From Scatophagus argus (lineage: Eukaryota > Chordata > Actinopteri > Scatophagidae), in NCBI RefSeq assembly GCF_020382885.2, contig NC_058515.1, positions 4,199,223-4,263,222 of the forward strand: 64,000 nucleotides of DNA, read 5' to 3'. The notes beneath the pieces were generated by a model, which saw only the letters and a program-made list of their open reading frames with translations, did not search any database and had not been told where the DNA came from. Positions 24,914 through 37,050 of the stretch are shown one piece after another; positions within the stretch are counted from its first letter, which is position 1; every line of letters begins with the position of its first letter. Both the position numbers and the translations under genes were made by a program.

Positions 24914-25915
24914 AAGAAGTGACACTGAAGGTGCTATTTTGGAAACAGTGAACACATGTTTCCCCCTACATTGACTGTCTTGGTTGTTGAGTCAAGAACC
25001 ACAATGTAACTCGTAATCCTCATGTTTTCATAATCCTTCATTCGCTGATATCATCACCACAAATTTTCAACAACAAAGACCCAAAATGGATTGTTGGACA
25101 CTGACTTATCAGATTATTGTAGAAGATTGAAAAATGCTGAATTGAACTTTGCATCTTACTTTTGATCAGATGCAAATGTAATTTGTCAAGAGAAAACTTA
25201 AGCAACTTGGCTAATTTAAAGGGTAAAGTTTCTTCAAAAAAGTTAGGCTGCACACTATAGTTTCTTTAGAAGTAAGTGCACCCATGTGTAGGACACATGG
25301 TGTTTGAACAAAAGAAGAATCATTGCTGACAGGAAAAAGATAGTTGTGTGTTCTTGTAACCATTCATCCATAATCCATTTTCTATATCACTTTATCTATG
25401 CAGGGTCAGGGGGGGCTGGAGCCTATCCCAGTTGACAACAGGCGAGAGGCCAGGTACATTCTGGAATGGTCACCAGTCATTCACAGGGCTGACGCACAAA
25501 GACAATCACGCAAATACACACACTCACATCTAGAGGTAATGTAGAGTAGCCAGTTAACCTGAAGAGCATGTTTTCGAGACTGTGGGAGGAAGTTAGAGTA
25601 CCCAGAAAAAACAAATGCAGGCACAGACGAACATGCAAACTCCACACAGGAGGGCCCAGACCCAGACTCGAACCTGGAACCCTCTTGCTATGAGGCGACA
25701 GTACTAACTATTGCTGTTGTAAGTCAATTATAAAACACTGGACTAGCAGCCTATAGCCACATTAGCAGCTTTGTAAGGCTGCTAACACACATTCTAACAC
25801 ATCTTAGTTTAGCATGCTAGCATGCTGATTACACTTCATGCTGAGGGGAAGATGAAATGAGTACCACAAGTAGACACATAGACACAGACAGACAGATAGA
25901 TAGATAGATAGACTA
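24914..25915. other. Intergenic sequence between NITR 4 and a Tc1-like element
   Basis: No gene is supported. The order of sequence is the same as at 32,240-33,220 upstream of NITR 5, including a Mermaid-like SINE at about 25,363-25,711 and a GATA-type tract at about 25,887-25,913 that abuts the Tc1-like element. Confidence 0.55.
25363..25711 (-). repeat. Mermaid-like SINE
   Basis: It has the same body as the element at 5451-5778, with CATCCATAATCCATTTTCTA at the left and CGAACCTGGAACCCTCTTGC at the right. A paralogous copy is at about 32,681-33,016, so it was present before genes 4 and 5 separated. Confidence 0.75.
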
Positions 25916-27144
25916 TATTGCCAAAAGTATTCACTCACCCATCCAAATCATTTAATTCAGGTGTTCCAATCACTTCATTGCTTCTACAAACATTTGTGAA
26001 AGAATGGGCCACTCTTTTTTTTTTCAGTGAATTCAAGCAGCCGCATCCAAGCTATACATCACCAAGGAGTCCTTGGGCTTTCTTGTCTTGCAGGTTCCCA
26101 TGGATCGTGGTCGGGCCTCCTGCTGCAGTCCTGCTTGAAACTTACTGCGATTACTACTGTTTAGTCATAATCTGTTTTAATTCTATTACTACTCTGCTGC
26201 AGCTGCTACCATTATTATTGTTACTAATATTGCTATCATAATCACCATAGTACCTTATGTATACTTCATTGTCATTATCATTATCTACAGTTCCAATACT
26301 TCTGGTATTATTACTGCTGCTATACATCTCTGCTTGTGTGCTCCTTCTCTCATGCCCCAACCCCTTGTTGGGTTCTCTATATTACAGTTTAATTAAAGAG
26401 TTTGGTCTCGACCTGCTCTAATTGAAAAGTATCATGAGATATTTTCTGTTGTGAATTGGCACTATATAAATAAACTGAATTTAATTGAACTGAAGTGCAA
26501 TGCAAATTGTCGGATGCAGTGGTGTAAAGCATGCCACCACTGGACTCTAGAGCAGTGGAGATGCGTTCTCTGGAGTGATGAATCACGCTTCTCCATCTGG
26601 CAATCTTTTGGACAAATCTGGGTTTGGCGGTTACCGAGAGAATGCTATTTGTCTTACTGCATTGTGCCAAGTGTGAAGTTTGGTGGAGGGGGGATTATGG
26701 TGTGGGGTTGCTGAGATTAGTTTCAGTGGAAAGGAACTCTGAATGCTTCAGCATACCAAGGGATTTTGGACAATGCCATGCTCCCAACTTTGTGGGAACA
26801 GTTTGGGGATGGCCCCCTCCTGTTCCAACATGACTGCACATCTTTGCACAAAGCAAGGTCCATAAAGACATGGATGAGCGAATTTGGTGTGGAAGAACTT
26901 GACTGGCCAGCACAGAGTCCTGACTTCAACTCAACAGAACACCTTTGGGATAAATTAGAGCCAAGACTGCGAGCCAGGCCTTCCCTGAAAAATTCCCATA
27001 AACACATTCCTTGTGGAAAGCCTTCCCAGAAGAGTCGAAGCTGTTATAGCTGCAAATGGTGGGCTGACGTCATATTAAACCCTATGGATTAAGAATTGGA
27101 TGTTCATATGCGTGTAAAGGCAGATGAGTGAATACTGTTGGCAA
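25916..27144 (+). mobile_element. Broken Tc1-like DNA transposon with nested retroelement end
   Basis: The ends form inverted repeats: the left end begins TATTGCCAAAAGTATTCACT, and the right end, read in reverse, is TTGCCAACAGTATTCACTCA. The 3' half of a Tc1-type transposase is readable on the plus strand: [20 protein letters not shown] at about 26,530-26,590, then [10 protein letters not shown], then LLFQHDCTSLHKA and SPDFNSTEHLWDKLE. This includes DDE-region positions (SDES and HLW context). The N-terminal half is absent, replaced at about 26,090-26,500 by another repeat. Frames shift at least twice, so it cannot make transposase. Confidence 0.85.
26090..26500 (+). repeat. Non-LTR retroelement 3' end nested in the Tc1-like element
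   Basis: It ends with GTGAATTGGCACTATATAAA followed by imperfect ATTGAA-type repeats, the typical tail of a common teleost LINE/SINE group. Its last 110 bp match, in the opposite orientation, the insertion in intron 1 of NITR 5 (31,978-32,075). The left boundary is uncertain. Confidence 0.6.
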
Positions 27145-30100
27145 GCTTATTTCAAGCTGTAACAGACACTGTATTTTGTGCTGCAATGATAAGCCATTTT
27201 GTCACCTCATTACCCAAGATAAACCTTCTGAAAACACTATAGCTGACATGACTTGTTGGAAAAAGATGTCAAATGCATGCATTTCAGCACCACAGAAATT
27301 CACAGTGACTAACCCACCCTGAACATGGTGTGGAAAGTCAGTTTGATAAATCTTGAAATATCTAAATATCTTTTAACACTGTGGACTTCTGTATTAGCAC
27401 ACCATAATTGGAAGAAATGGATCATAACAAGATTGTTGTTATTTTCTTGTGCGCCAGGGGCAGAGATCTTTGAGACTGTACCTGATTGTGTTAAAACTCT
27501 GGAAACCAGGTGAGGGGGGTATGATGTGGTTTTCACAGTATTTCCCTGTGAAGGTTGTCAGTGCTAGTGAGAACTCTACTGTTCCCATGTGTCTAAAGGG
27601 CTTTAAGGTGCATCTCTGTGAGAGTACAAACACTTTTGCAACCTGCTGAAAAACCATAATATTCACTGAACTGCCAGAGATACAATGCAGCTAAGAGACA
27701 TGCTAGCAGCTGTGTGAAGCTGTGCTTTGAACCAAATGCTGACATAAGTAGGTTAACATGTTCACAAAGCCTCACTGAGTTCAAGGTATCTTTTACATCC
27801 AATTGATAAATAACACACAACATTACAACGCAGAATTGATAATGATAACTTAACTACAACTTGTGACATACAGTATATTTATGTTACAATTGAACTTGTT
27901 GAACTAGTAAGGATACACTCATCAGGGTGGGTTGGAAAATGCACGCTTTTCTCATGCACATTAAAAAATGAAGAAGCCCAAGGAACTATTTCCACACATA
28001 CTGCCTTAAGATAAAAGTGTCCAATAAATGTATCAGCTTTATATGATTATTGGTGAAATATGCAAATGACAGACAATGTAATGTCAGCAGTCAAGATGCT
28101 ATGTTGGCCAATCACATGGATGTAAGAACACAGCCGGTAATTTCTAAAAACCTGCATTTTGTGGGTCGAAAACATATGCATACAGAACATATAAAATATA
28201 TATAAAATTGACAACACGAGTCTCCACTTCCTCCCACTGTACAATAATGAAGACATCAAGCTAAAGCTACAGGAATATGCATCCACACACACACATCAGA
28301 GGCAGCCTCTTAGCTTCTCTGAGTCATTAGCTCAGAATTTAGTAATACAGATTTTAAATGCATTTATCTTTCCCTCCTGGTCTTCTTGCAGTGTAAATCA
28401 TTGTCTCATCTGTACCTTAAACTGCACACCCCCTCAAATGCAGAGCCCAGCCTGGTGTAACAGGGGACTGTTTTCAGTCTGACTGCCCACTATGAGCACA
28501 AACACATCCACATCCTGTTGAAAACCACAAAGGCTGCTACAGTGCAAGAGATACACAACAAAATGTGTTCAAAGTGAACAGGTCTCAGTGAAACGACTGT
28601 TTCATTTCTGTGTTCATAGCAGAGCCAAACAGCAACTCAGCATGCTATATTATAGATGTAAAATGAACATTAATAAAACAGGTTAAAATGTATTTCCCTT
28701 AGGGTCCTTCACACACACCAATGCATCTGGCTCTTTAAATGTACTGGTATTGCTGAAAAAACAAATCATTATCCATCAATTAAAGACCTTTAACACCACC
28801 TGCTGGGCCAGGCCCACTAAAGTGAAAGGACTTCGTTAAATGTTGGATTTGAAATGTATCTTGTGTATTATGAGATGAAAATGTGTTCATGTTTGATATC
28901 ATTTTAATCGTCTCAGTGTGAGAAGTGCAAAGGTCTAAGTGAAGAAATGCTAGAGACAGTTTATATGTGATATTTCTGAACTTTGGGAGAAATGTCCCTG
29001 CTCTGGAGAGTCACTCCCCTTCCTGCTGTTATTGTCTTTAGATATGCACCGTGATAACCAAAAGGTACCCAAGCAGAAAGAGTGCCAATTTCCAATTAAC
29101 ATGTAAGTACGAAGTGCTTTGTTCTGGTTGGATATTTACGGGAAACACAAAGATATGGTCTTGGAGTTGTTCTACTATCTTCCGACCTCCCATGCTCTGC
29201 ATGTAGCCATACCTATTTCAGGTATGCTGTGTGGTATTCTTGACTATTATCTTGCTTGATGGATCTGTTCACTGTTTGATTATTTTTTAGGATTACCTTA
29301 GGAATATAGTTTTATTAATTGTATGTCTAATTGGTTACAATAACTGTTAACCATTAAACTGTAGTATTGCCTTGCTGAGATACCTTATCTAGCGGGCCTA
29401 AATGCCTGTAGAGGTCTTGAGTCTGAGATTCTTGGAGTTTCTAGACTCTATAGTTATATAGTGAGTAACCGCTGAGGAAAATAGAAAAGATTGAGTGTTA
29501 GTTCTGAACCGCTGAACATCTCAACCCAGGGCCCGGGCTATTTCCCACGTTTCGTACCTTGTCAGATAACTTTATACCTAAATCACCTATCCCTGAACCA
29601 TTTAACCAGACGTAGTTCTGTTGGACAGAACAGTTTCTTAGGAGGTATGCTACCGATAATGATTAACGATTAATTTCAACCTAGTAGACATTTTATAAAT
29701 TGGAGTCAGAGTGGTTAAAATTATTATCTCACCTAAATCTCATTCAAGCACCGGAAAGACAGAACCCACATTAGTTTCTCCAATTTCAATACAATTTGAA
29801 CTTTTCACTGCAGACGAAGAGAGAAACTGTCAAAGAGTTTTTTGCATCTTAAAGCAACATCTACAAAAACGTTCATCCATCCATTCTCTATACTGCTTAT
29901 CCGTCTATCCCAGCTGACTACGAGCGAGAAGCAGTATACACCCTGCTGATACACAGACAGACAGCTGCACACGGTCACACACAGGAGCAATGTAGAGTAG
30001 CCAGTTAGCCTAATGTGAATGTTTTTGGGACTGTGGGAGGAAACTGGAATACCCGGAGAAAACCCACACAGGCACAGAAGGTCCCAGATTCAAACCTGGA

Positions 30101-30338
30101 AGCTGTTGGGCGACAATGCTAACCACATGCCGCCCTACATGTAAAAACAAAAACATGAAGATTTCACCTCTTATTTTCAGCTTTTCAGCACTGGTAGATC
30201 AATACAGCAGGGACAGTATTGTGAAGGAGTTGCTACATAAACTTGATCAAATGGTTGGACAAAAGGAATTCATTTTAACAGGTGTTAACAAAATTAGACC
30301 TTAGACATAAACAAAGTACAGATGAAGCATGTCCAGAT
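27145..30338. other. Intergenic sequence between the Tc1-like element and NITR 5
   Basis: No gene is supported. The part from 27,145 to 28,770 resumes the NITR intergenic module seen at 14,677-16,040. An insertion of about 1 kb with no match elsewhere in the window occupies about 28,780-29,805, after which the module resumes. A truncated SINE lies at about 29,873-30,125. Confidence 0.55.
28780..29805. repeat. Unclassified insertion, about 1 kb
   Basis: The flanking module is continuous in the other units (ACAAATCATTATC on the left, CTTTTCACTGCAG on the right), and here it is split by about 1 kb of unrelated DNA. No coding domain or terminal repeats were recognised. It may be a fragment of a transposable element. 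Confidence 0.5.
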
Positions 30339-32147
30339 CTACTGCCTGACACTGGAGTACACACATACAGTTTCAGTGTTGTCTCTCTGTCTTCTTGACC
30401 CGCTGACTCTGTAATCCCTTAAAGCAGCATAATGGAGATTGTCTGCATCTTGGTAACCCTGGTAACAAAAAATACACTCTGGTAATCACAATACAGTGAC
30501 CTACATTAGAAAAAAGAACAATCTGCCAAAGTCCTCAAAACAAACAAATGTTGCGATGTTACATGTGTCAGAATGGCATTTTTACAGTTGTTTTACCGAA
30601 AAAAAATAATATTCACCTCTCCATTTGTTGTGGTAGAAACTGAAGCTCTTTGAGACTCCACTGCAAGTGAAGAGAAACAAACTCATATCGTTTTAAATAC
30701 ATCTTCAGTGTGTATACAAGAGGATACATAATGACACTACTGCTATTACCTGTGCATTGGCATCTGTTTCTCTTGTTCAGGTTGTACACTGAGAAAGTCA
30801 GGAAAACAACCAGGATGGTGCAGAATACCAAAGCACCACTCAAGAAGTACAGACGGCTGTCAGGAGGGTTCACCTCATCTGCAGACAGGCAGACATCAGG
30901 AGTCATTACAAGCCTTTTAGTAGAGCTAAACAGAGAAATCAGTCAGGCCAACTATAGCTTATTGATATAGATGACAGATTCGGAAAAGTGTCTCCCATAC
31001 AGTTTGTCCTCCAGGCAGCACAGTTGATTTTTACACTGTAAAATGTCCCATTTAGTGTCAGTCAAAATTAAAAACAAGAACCAAATCAAAAGCATATGCA
31101 TCAAGATTGTTTTTGTTACTTGTTACAGGGCTTGGAAATCCAGTACTGTCCAGGCTATATCATAATTATCTCTCTGCTACAGTTTTGCTGTACTCACACT
31201 CAAAGTCCAGCTTGGTCCCATTTCCAAACAGTATGTGTCCACATGAGGCAACAGCACAGTAGTAGGTCCCAACATGAGAAATATTCAGGCTTTTCATCGG
31301 CAAGTTGTAGACACAGGAGTGTGTTTGTGTGTTGGGTCTCCTCTCACACTGATCATTCCTGCCTCCATGGGTGTAAATGAGTGCTTGAGGAGAATCTTCA
31401 GACCTTTTGAACCAGTAAACACTGTGTTCTCCCTCACAGGTCCCAGTGTGTACTGTGCAGTTCAGAGTCACAGAGCCTCCTGGCTGGATGGTCTCAGATG
31501 CTGACTGATGGACCAAAGCTGGGATGTCCAAACCTGAACCCTTCACACTGACAGTCATACCCTTTGCAAATTCAAGTTTGTATGCATAAAAAACCGCGCA
31601 GTAGTAAGTGGCTGAGTCTGAAATGTGTAAATCTGAGATTGTCAAGTGATTTTTACCCTTTTCAGTATCCAGTGTGAAGCGCTGATTGTTCATGAATTCA
31701 TCATTAAAAGTGCCTTTTTTGTTGTGTTTATAGAAGCTAGAGATGAGCCTTGGATTCTGTCCCAGTATTTGTTTATACCAATAAAATGTTGCTCCAGATT
31801 CATCTTCATAGAAACATCGTAATGTCACACTGTCGCCAACATTAACAGATACAAAACCACTCTCCTGATGCAGAGACGTAGTTTCCATAGCTGAATGAAA
31901 AGAGACCAAAGAAGATCAACATAAAAGCAATGATGTCTACAGTCACTTGGGTGAGGATACAAATTAAACTGACAAAATTCAATTTTCAGTTCAATTCAGG
32001 TCATTTATATAGCCCCAATTCACAACCAAACTTTCCAATTAGAGCAGGTCTAGACCAAACTCTTTAATTAAATAATAAAAGACCAAACTTACCCATTCTC
32101 CACAAGCACAGACAAGTCAGATATAACGCAAACCTTGGAGATGTCAT
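30339..32147 (-). CDS. nitr: Novel immune-type receptor 5 (inhibitory type)
   Basis: Exons on the minus strand: leader 32,093-32,147, V/I 31,198-31,890, transmembrane 30,750-30,878, linker 30,617-30,660 and tail 30,339-30,458. The product is 346 aa. The leader is MTSPRFALYLTCLCLWRMG. The V domain has YEDESGATFYW, GQNPRLISS and the CDR3-like CAVFYAYKLEFAKG, which is closer to NITR 6 (YKLEFAKGM) than to genes 1-4. The I domain has six cysteines and FGNGTKLDFE, like gene 1. The linker exon uses a TTGCAG acceptor and starts Val-Glu. The tail has LHYAAL and CVYSSV. Intron 1 holds a retroelement fragment, and the AATAAA used by genes 1-4 is deleted downstream. Confidence 0.9.
31978..32075 (-). repeat. 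Retroelement tail in intron 1 of NITR 5
   Basis: NITR 4 has CTGACAAAAGACCAAAC across this point. In NITR 5 about 100 bp lie between CTGACAAAA and AAAAGACCAAAC. Reverse-complemented, the insert reads like the end of the element at about 26,390-26,500 (AATTAAAGAGTTTGGTCTAG, then GTGAATTGGGGCTATATAAA). It is a short 3' fragment within the intron and does not touch the splice sites. Confidence 0.8.
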
Positions 32148-32221
32148 CGTGATTAAAAACTCTTGACAAAATGTTGAGACCTTCCATATCCTTTCTTTAC
32201 TCTTAGTGAGAGGACCTCATT

Positions 32222-32233
32222 TGATTGGCTAAC
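32222..32233 (-). promoter_or_regulatory. CCAAT box of NITR 5
   Basis: Minus-strand GTTAGCCAATCA about 77 bp upstream of the start codon. Confidence 0.6.
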
Positions 32234-32680
32234 AAGAAGTGACACTGAAGGTGCTATTTTGGAAACAGTGAACACATGTTTCCCCCTACATTGACTGTCT
32301 TGGTTGTCGAGTCAAGACACTTGGAGAGGGGCACTAGAACCACAGTGTAACTTGTAATCCTCATGTTTTCATAATCCTTCATTCGCTGATATCATCACCA
32401 CAAATATTCAACAAAGACCCAAAATGGATTACTGGACACTGACTGATCAGAGTAGTGTAGAAGACTGAAAAATACTGAATTGAACTTTGCATCTTACTTA
32501 TGATCAGATATAAATGTAATTTGTCAGTGCTAAACTCAACACTAGTGCAAACTCCAAGACCCAATTTTTTTTTTGTGTGGCTGTAAGGATTTCTTTTATT
32601 AACCACAAAACATTGTCTGATGATATCAAATGCAGACTCTCTGTCTAAATTGAAATGGTTAATTTCTTGAAACTCATGCA

Positions 32681-33016
32681 TCCATAATCCATTTTCTATA
32701 TCACTTTATCTATGCAGGGTCAGGGGGGGCTGGAGCCTATCCCAGTTGACAACAGGCGAGAGGCCAGGGACATTCTGGAATGGTCACAGATCATTCACAG
32801 GGCTGACACACAAAGCCAATCACACAAATACACACACTCACACCAAGGGGCAATGTAGAGTAGCCAGTTAACCTGAAGAGCATGTTTTTGGGACTGTGGG
32901 AGGAAGTCAGAGTTCCCCAAAAACCAAATGCAGGCACAGAAGAACATGCAAACTCCACACAGGAGGGCCCAGACCCAGACTCGAACCTGGAACCCTCTTG
33001 CTAGGAGACGACAGTA
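32681..33016 (-). repeat. Mermaid-like SINE
   Basis: Paralogous to the copy at about 25,363-25,711, with the same left and right flanks. Confidence 0.75.
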
Positions 33017-34549
33017 CTAACTATTGCTGTTGTAAGTCAATTATAAAACACTGGACTAGCAGCCTATAGCCACATTAGCAGCTTTGTAAGGCTGCTAACA
33101 CACATTTCAACACATCTTAGTATGGAATGCTAGCATGCTGATTACACTTCATGCTGAGGGGAAGATGAAATGACTTCCAAACGTAGACACATAGACACAG
33201 ACAGACAGACAGATAGATAGGCTTTTTTTGACATTCACACTATGAACCATACAATGTTCATCAGAGGGAGAGGGCGAAATATACTGATTAAAACTATATA
33301 AAAAAATACAAAAATATATTGAACATTTGCATGAAATATATTGCACAGCAGCAGTGTGTAAGCTTGTACTCTAGTATAGAGCAGTCCGGTGAACAGTCCC
33401 ATGTGAATGTGCATGCAAGCAGGTGAGGGATTGAATGTGGCTGTTCTGCTTCATATAATGCTGAACCTCTTTCCTGATGCCAGCAGAGAGAATAGTCCAT
33501 GATGGGGGTGTGGGGGATCTCGGATGATTCTGTGAGCTCGGCATTTCGGCGAATGTAGGAATCCATCCAGTAACTGTTAGGACATTTCACTCACAACCAC
33601 AAAGTGAACCTCATACCAATGCTAGATGAAGTCTTAAGGGAACACCAAAGTCAGTAGTATTCGGCCTATGGTGACCATAAATGTCTGCATCAAATGTTGT
33701 GCCATTCCATCCTCTAGATGTTGAGTAATTTCACAAGATAAATGAAAACCACTACAGGAAAAATCAGGGGTCACCAAAGTCAATGGGATTTACTCATTGG
33801 ATATGGATATGGATGGATATCCGTTGAGTAAGTGTCGAGAGTTAACACATAAAAACAAAAATATCAGCCTAATAGCAACAATTTAGGAACAGTCAGGGGA
33901 GAGTCACTGGTCAGGAGAAACTGGATTCTTGGGACCATGTCTGATATATATCAGTTAAAAATCAGTTATAATCTGTCCAGTAGATAATGAGGTATTTGAG
34001 TCTGGAAAAAGCTTTGTGTGGCCCAGCTGATCAAACTACATTGCCAACACAATATATTTTTCTTTGCAATTTTTCATTGGAAAGAAAAATATTTTGCAGC
34101 TTAATGATGCTTGCAATAATATTACCAGCAATAAGATGCTTGTTATTGCAGCTAAGTTAATCTACAGTGTGACTACTGCATATGAAAACACAACAGCGAC
34201 TTCCTGTTTGAAACCTCAAAGAGAGAGAGAGCAACGAGTACTGGGAAAGTACATTACCAGATATACTAAGAGCTAACTTTTGATTGCTGACCACATCAAG
34301 ACTAAAAAACATGTTCTCTGGGTGAATGTAACAATGAACAACCTGCAAAGATATTTGGGGAAGAGAAATATGAGTATAGATAAGGTTTACACACTCTCTG
34401 ACAGGCAGGCTCCCACCATGTTCAAAATGTGCTTTCAAATTACCCACCCACCATGAGGTCTGCTGAGTCACTTCCGTATCAATAGTGCTTGATGTTTGCA
34501 GAGGCTTGCTCTTAAATTTCAAAATGTAGAGTATGTGACAAACCATTGA

Positions 34550-34900
34550 AATACACTATATAGGCAAAAGTATCCAGACGTACCTCTTTACGGGACTGTT
34601 TGACAGGGATTGGGCCGGGCCACTTACTTCCAGTGAAGGGAAATCTTAATGCTTCAGCATATCAAGACATTTTAGACAATGCTTTACTTCCAACTTTGTG
34701 GTAACAGTTTGGGGAAGGCCCTTTTCTATTCCAGAATGAGATTAGTGTGGAAGAACTTGACTGGCCTGCACAGAGCCCTGACCACAAGCCATTCTGTTAT
34801 AGTGGCAAAGCTGTCTACATATTTAGAATGTGATATCTTTAAAGTACTTATTGGTGTAATGGTCAGGTTCCTCAATAATTTTGTCTATACAATCTAAATA
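34550..34900 (+). mobile_element. Internally deleted Tc1-like copy
   Basis: It begins CACTATATAGGCAAAAGTAT and contains short runs matching the element at 25,916-27,144: TGCTTCAGCATATCAAG, ACTTCCAACTTTGTGG, and GTGGAAGAACTTGACTGGCC. Large parts of the transposase are missing. It is non-autonomous and old. Confidence 0.7.
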
Positions 34901-35188
34901 TGCTACTTTTGTAGTTAATTATATATATAAACCCACATAGATATACTGTATATGTAGTTGTGTTTGTACATTGTAAACATGTTATAGTGAAAGTCGAAAA
35001 ACAGCACATTTGACAACATCAGTGCATCAAGAAAGCTTGGCTGCTGATCGCAATGAAAACAAGTTTTTATTAGTTTCATTCATTGCTTTACATCTAGTTT
35101 ACTGAGATGTAAACTGACAGCAATGCTCCTATTTTTGAAAGAAATCACAGAAACAAAGTAGAAAGCATACAAATATTATGTACAGCGC

Positions 35189-36969
35189 CTACTGCCTTAC
35201 AATGGAATACACACATTCACTTTGTGGATCAACCCTCTGTCTTGTTTGTCTGTTGACTTTCAAAGCAGCATAATGGAGGTTGTCTGGATCTTGGCAGTGC
35301 TGGAAATAATATATCATTTAATAACAGCATTTCATCACATGTAAATACACATCACTGTTCTGGAATTAATGTATTTCACACACTAACAGCAACATCTGTA
35401 CGATGCATCAAACCTCTGGACTTTATGGGGACTTTATGGGCTTTTATGACAGGTAATAAGCTGCTCATATTGACATTTTCATATATTGTGTTTAACTGAC
35501 ATACACAGTATGCAAAAACATTCTGATAAATGCAAGGCAAAACCTTGACCCTCGCAGTTTCTTAAAGGTATGGGTCAGGAGTATGGAATTGAATGATTTT
35601 GCAAAGGTGTTGGTGTTGCCATGCTGTAACATTGTTTTAGTAGTGCTCTACTCACCTCTGCATTTGGAGTCAAGGCAGCTGAAGATCTTGAGTCTGGTTA
35701 AAAAAAAAAAATCTTTCAAATTCACGCTAATGGTGAGACTGACTTCTTGATATACTTCTTGGATATGTTTGAAGATAAATCTCAATAGCATATCACCATA
35801 GATTATATATCAGCCTCAATTGGTTGCCTCTCCGTTATGAAATTAATAACTGGAAGCCAGCCTACCTGTACATTGGCAGCTGTTTCGGTTTTTCATTGTA
35901 TATGCTCCATACGCCAGTATAACAACCACGATCATGACGAATACCAAAGCTCCAATCAAAAAATACACGAAGATAAAAGATTCCACTTTATCTGCAGATC
36001 CTGATGATAGGAGATATTACAAACCTGTAAAATACTGAGGAAGTAGTAATCATAACAACTTTACATATGAAACATCTGCTAGGTTACTTACTCTCAAAGT
36101 CCATCTTTTTTCCATTTCCAAACAGTATGTGTCCACATGAGGCAACAGCACAGGAGAAGGTCCCAGCATGAGAAACATTCAGGTTCTTCATTGGCAAATT
36201 GTAAACACAGGAGTGTGTTTGTGTGTTGGGTTTCCACTCACACTGATCATTCCTGCTTCCATGGGTGTAAATGAATCCTGGATGAGATTCTTCAGAGTTT
36301 TTGAACCAGTAAACACTGTGTTCTCCATCACAGGTCCCAGTGTGTACTGTACAGTTCAGAGTCACAGAGCCTCCTGGCTGGATGGTCTCGGACGTTGACT
36401 GACGGACTAAAGCTGGGATGCTCAGACCTGAACCCTTCACACTAACAATCATACCCTTTGCAAATTCAAGTTTGTATGCATTTAAACTCGCACAGAAGTA
36501 AGTAGCTGAGTCTGAAATGTGTAAATCTGAGATAGTCAAGTGATTTTTACCATTTCCTGTGTTTAGTGTGAAACGAGAATTGTTCTTAAATTTGTTATGA
36601 AAGACACCATTTTCTTCATGTTTATAGAAGGAGGAGATGAGCCTTGGTTTCTGCCCAAAAGTTTGCTTAAACCAGTAAAACATTGCCGCATTGCCTTCAT
36701 AGAAACATTGCATGGTTAAGTTGTTACCAACATCAACTGACACAAAACCACTGTCTTGACGTACAGATATGGGCGATTTCAGATCAGTCATCTCAGCTGG
36801 AGAGAAAAGAGATCCAGAAAGAGCGTATTTAATTCAGTGAACTGACTTGAACATAAATTCTGTTTGAAAAATCTGTAATCATAGTAAATATGGAAATTAC
36901 AACTGACGACTTACCTATTCTTCCCAAGAACAGAGAAGTCAGACAAAAAGCACACCACAGGATGTCCAT
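35189..36969 (-). CDS. nitr: Novel immune-type receptor 6 (inhibitory type, divergent)
   Basis: Exons on the minus strand: leader 36,915-36,969, V/I 36,092-36,796, transmembrane 35,866-35,991, linker 35,656-35,693 and tail 35,189-35,299. The product is 344 aa. The leader is MDILWCAFCLTSLFLGRIG. An in-frame ATG further upstream at 37,060-37,062 would precede it with a polar stretch, so the signal-peptide start was chosen. The V domain has MQCFY, FYWFKQTFGQ and CASLNAYKLEFAKG. The I domain keeps the six cysteines, and its J motif is FGNGKKM. The transmembrane helix (FLIGALVFVMIVVVILAYGA) is uncharged and differs clearly from genes 1-5. The tail has LHYAAL and ends ECVYSIVRQ. Confidence 0.88.
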
Positions 36970-37038
36970 CTTGTTCAGATTGTTGTGTTGAATGAATCTC
37001 TCAATATGTTCTCCAGTCTTCAGAGAGAAGACTTTGTT

Positions 37039-37050
37039 TGATTGGCTAAG
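37039..37050 (-). promoter_or_regulatory. CCAAT box of NITR 6
   Basis: Minus-strand CTTAGCCAATCA about 72 bp upstream of the start codon. The conservation is notable because the surrounding sequence has diverged from genes 1-5. Confidence 0.6.

Larger units (their letters stand above)
32234..35188. other. Intergenic sequence between NITR 5 and NITR 6
   Basis: No gene is supported. It holds a Mermaid-like SINE at about 32,681-33,016, a short GATA-type tract with a probable minus-strand LINE 3' end at about 33,200-33,560, sequence resembling the NITR upstream module at 33,570-34,320, and a deleted Tc1-like copy at about 34,550-34,900. Confidence 0.5.

Noticed and set aside
33294-33590. 98-aa minus-strand frame
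   Set aside because: It spans the edge of a probable LINE 3' end and NITR intergenic DNA, and no domain is recognised.
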